A stretch of 53,709 nucleotides of DNA, from NCBI GenBank assembly GCA_902784425.1, contig CACZUS010000010.1, positions 1 through 53,709 on the forward strand, in the 5' to 3' direction. The translations under genes were made by a program, and so were the position numbers. Every line of letters begins with the position of its first letter. Position 1 is the stretch's first letter. Origin of the DNA: an uncultured Bacteroidales bacterium. GTDB taxonomy: Bacteria; Bacteroidota; Bacteroidia; Bacteroidales; Paludibacteraceae. Positions 53,688 through 53,709 of the stretch are shown one piece after another. The notes beneath the pieces are model-generated. The model was given only the letters and a program-made list of their open reading frames with translations, made no database searches and had not been told where the DNA came from.

Positions 53688-53709
53688 ATGGAAAAAGTTT
53701 ACTGTGAAA
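53688..53709 (+). CDS. Possible start of a gene cut by the window end
   Basis: ATG at 53688 followed by seven open codons (MEKVYCE), 30 bases after a -7 box. The product cannot be told. Confidence 0.3.

Noticed and set aside
1-53709. tRNA or rRNA genes
   Set aside because: No cloverleaf-type arms with a T-loop GTTCGAxTC pattern or rRNA-like blocks were recognised by reading; a covariance-model scan was not possible.

Overview
The window looks like a chromosomal segment of a Bacteroidales bacterium (phylum Bacteroidota). Many genes are preceded by the phylum's own promoter elements (a -7 box TAnnTTTG, several with TTTG about 19-20 bases upstream), Shine-Dalgarno sequences are mostly absent, and the gene content fits: single-chain glycyl-tRNA synthetase, diaminopimelate dehydrogenase, a four-subunit 2-oxoacid:ferredoxin oxidoreductase, DUF4293, BspA-type leucine-rich repeats and CotH/lamin-tail proteins. 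The family within the order cannot be fixed from this sequence alone. No tRNA, rRNA, CRISPR array, integrase or transposase gene was recognised.

Layout. 0-9 kb is housekeeping: glyS, priA, a DEAD-box RNA helicase and a low-molecular-weight phosphatase, gdhA, and ddh. 9.3-14.6 kb is an accessory island for contact-dependent competition: an unknown protein, a DUF4280 PAAR-like spike protein, an HNH/Endonuclease VII-type nuclease toxin, a three-repeat DUF6985 probable immunity protein, then the broken tail of a second toxin and a second, intact three-repeat immunity protein. The DNA between the two cassettes is a mosaic of short palindromes. 14.7-16.1 kb holds an AAA/DUF4143 ATPase whose promoter abuts a 33-bp tandem array. 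16.3-25 kb carries nadE with a linked lipoprotein, an AAA-ATPase/PD-(D/E)XK protein, DUF2461, an EamA transporter and metE. 25-29.4 kb is a block of unrecognised membrane proteins and lipoproteins with a visible duplication.

On the minus strand, 29.5-37 kb encodes the 2-oxoacid:ferredoxin oxidoreductase operon, a CotH/lamin-tail surface protein, an iron-dependent alcohol dehydrogenase and an aspartate-type aminotransferase. 37.3-40.3 kb is a plus-strand operon of iorB, a DUF4293 membrane protein, a GNAT acetyltransferase and a second aminotransferase. With the divergent aminotransferase this suggests amino acid/2-oxoacid interconversion feeding ferredoxin-linked oxidoreductases. 40.4-43.5 kb has a stand-alone ATPase and a membrane-anchored leucine-rich-repeat protein. 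43.5-50.1 kb has clpC, gyrA and a TPR protein. 50.2-53.5 kb has two family 2 glycosyltransferases, a metallo-beta-lactamase-fold lipoprotein and an unknown membrane protein.

The most unusual content is the toxin/polyimmunity island with its broken second toxin, a dispersed palindrome family (including 42-bp perfect copies in inverted orientation about 16.4 kb apart), the 33-bp dyad array, a Cys/His-rich insert in MetE, and the duplicated membrane-protein block with a frameshifted lipoprotein leader.
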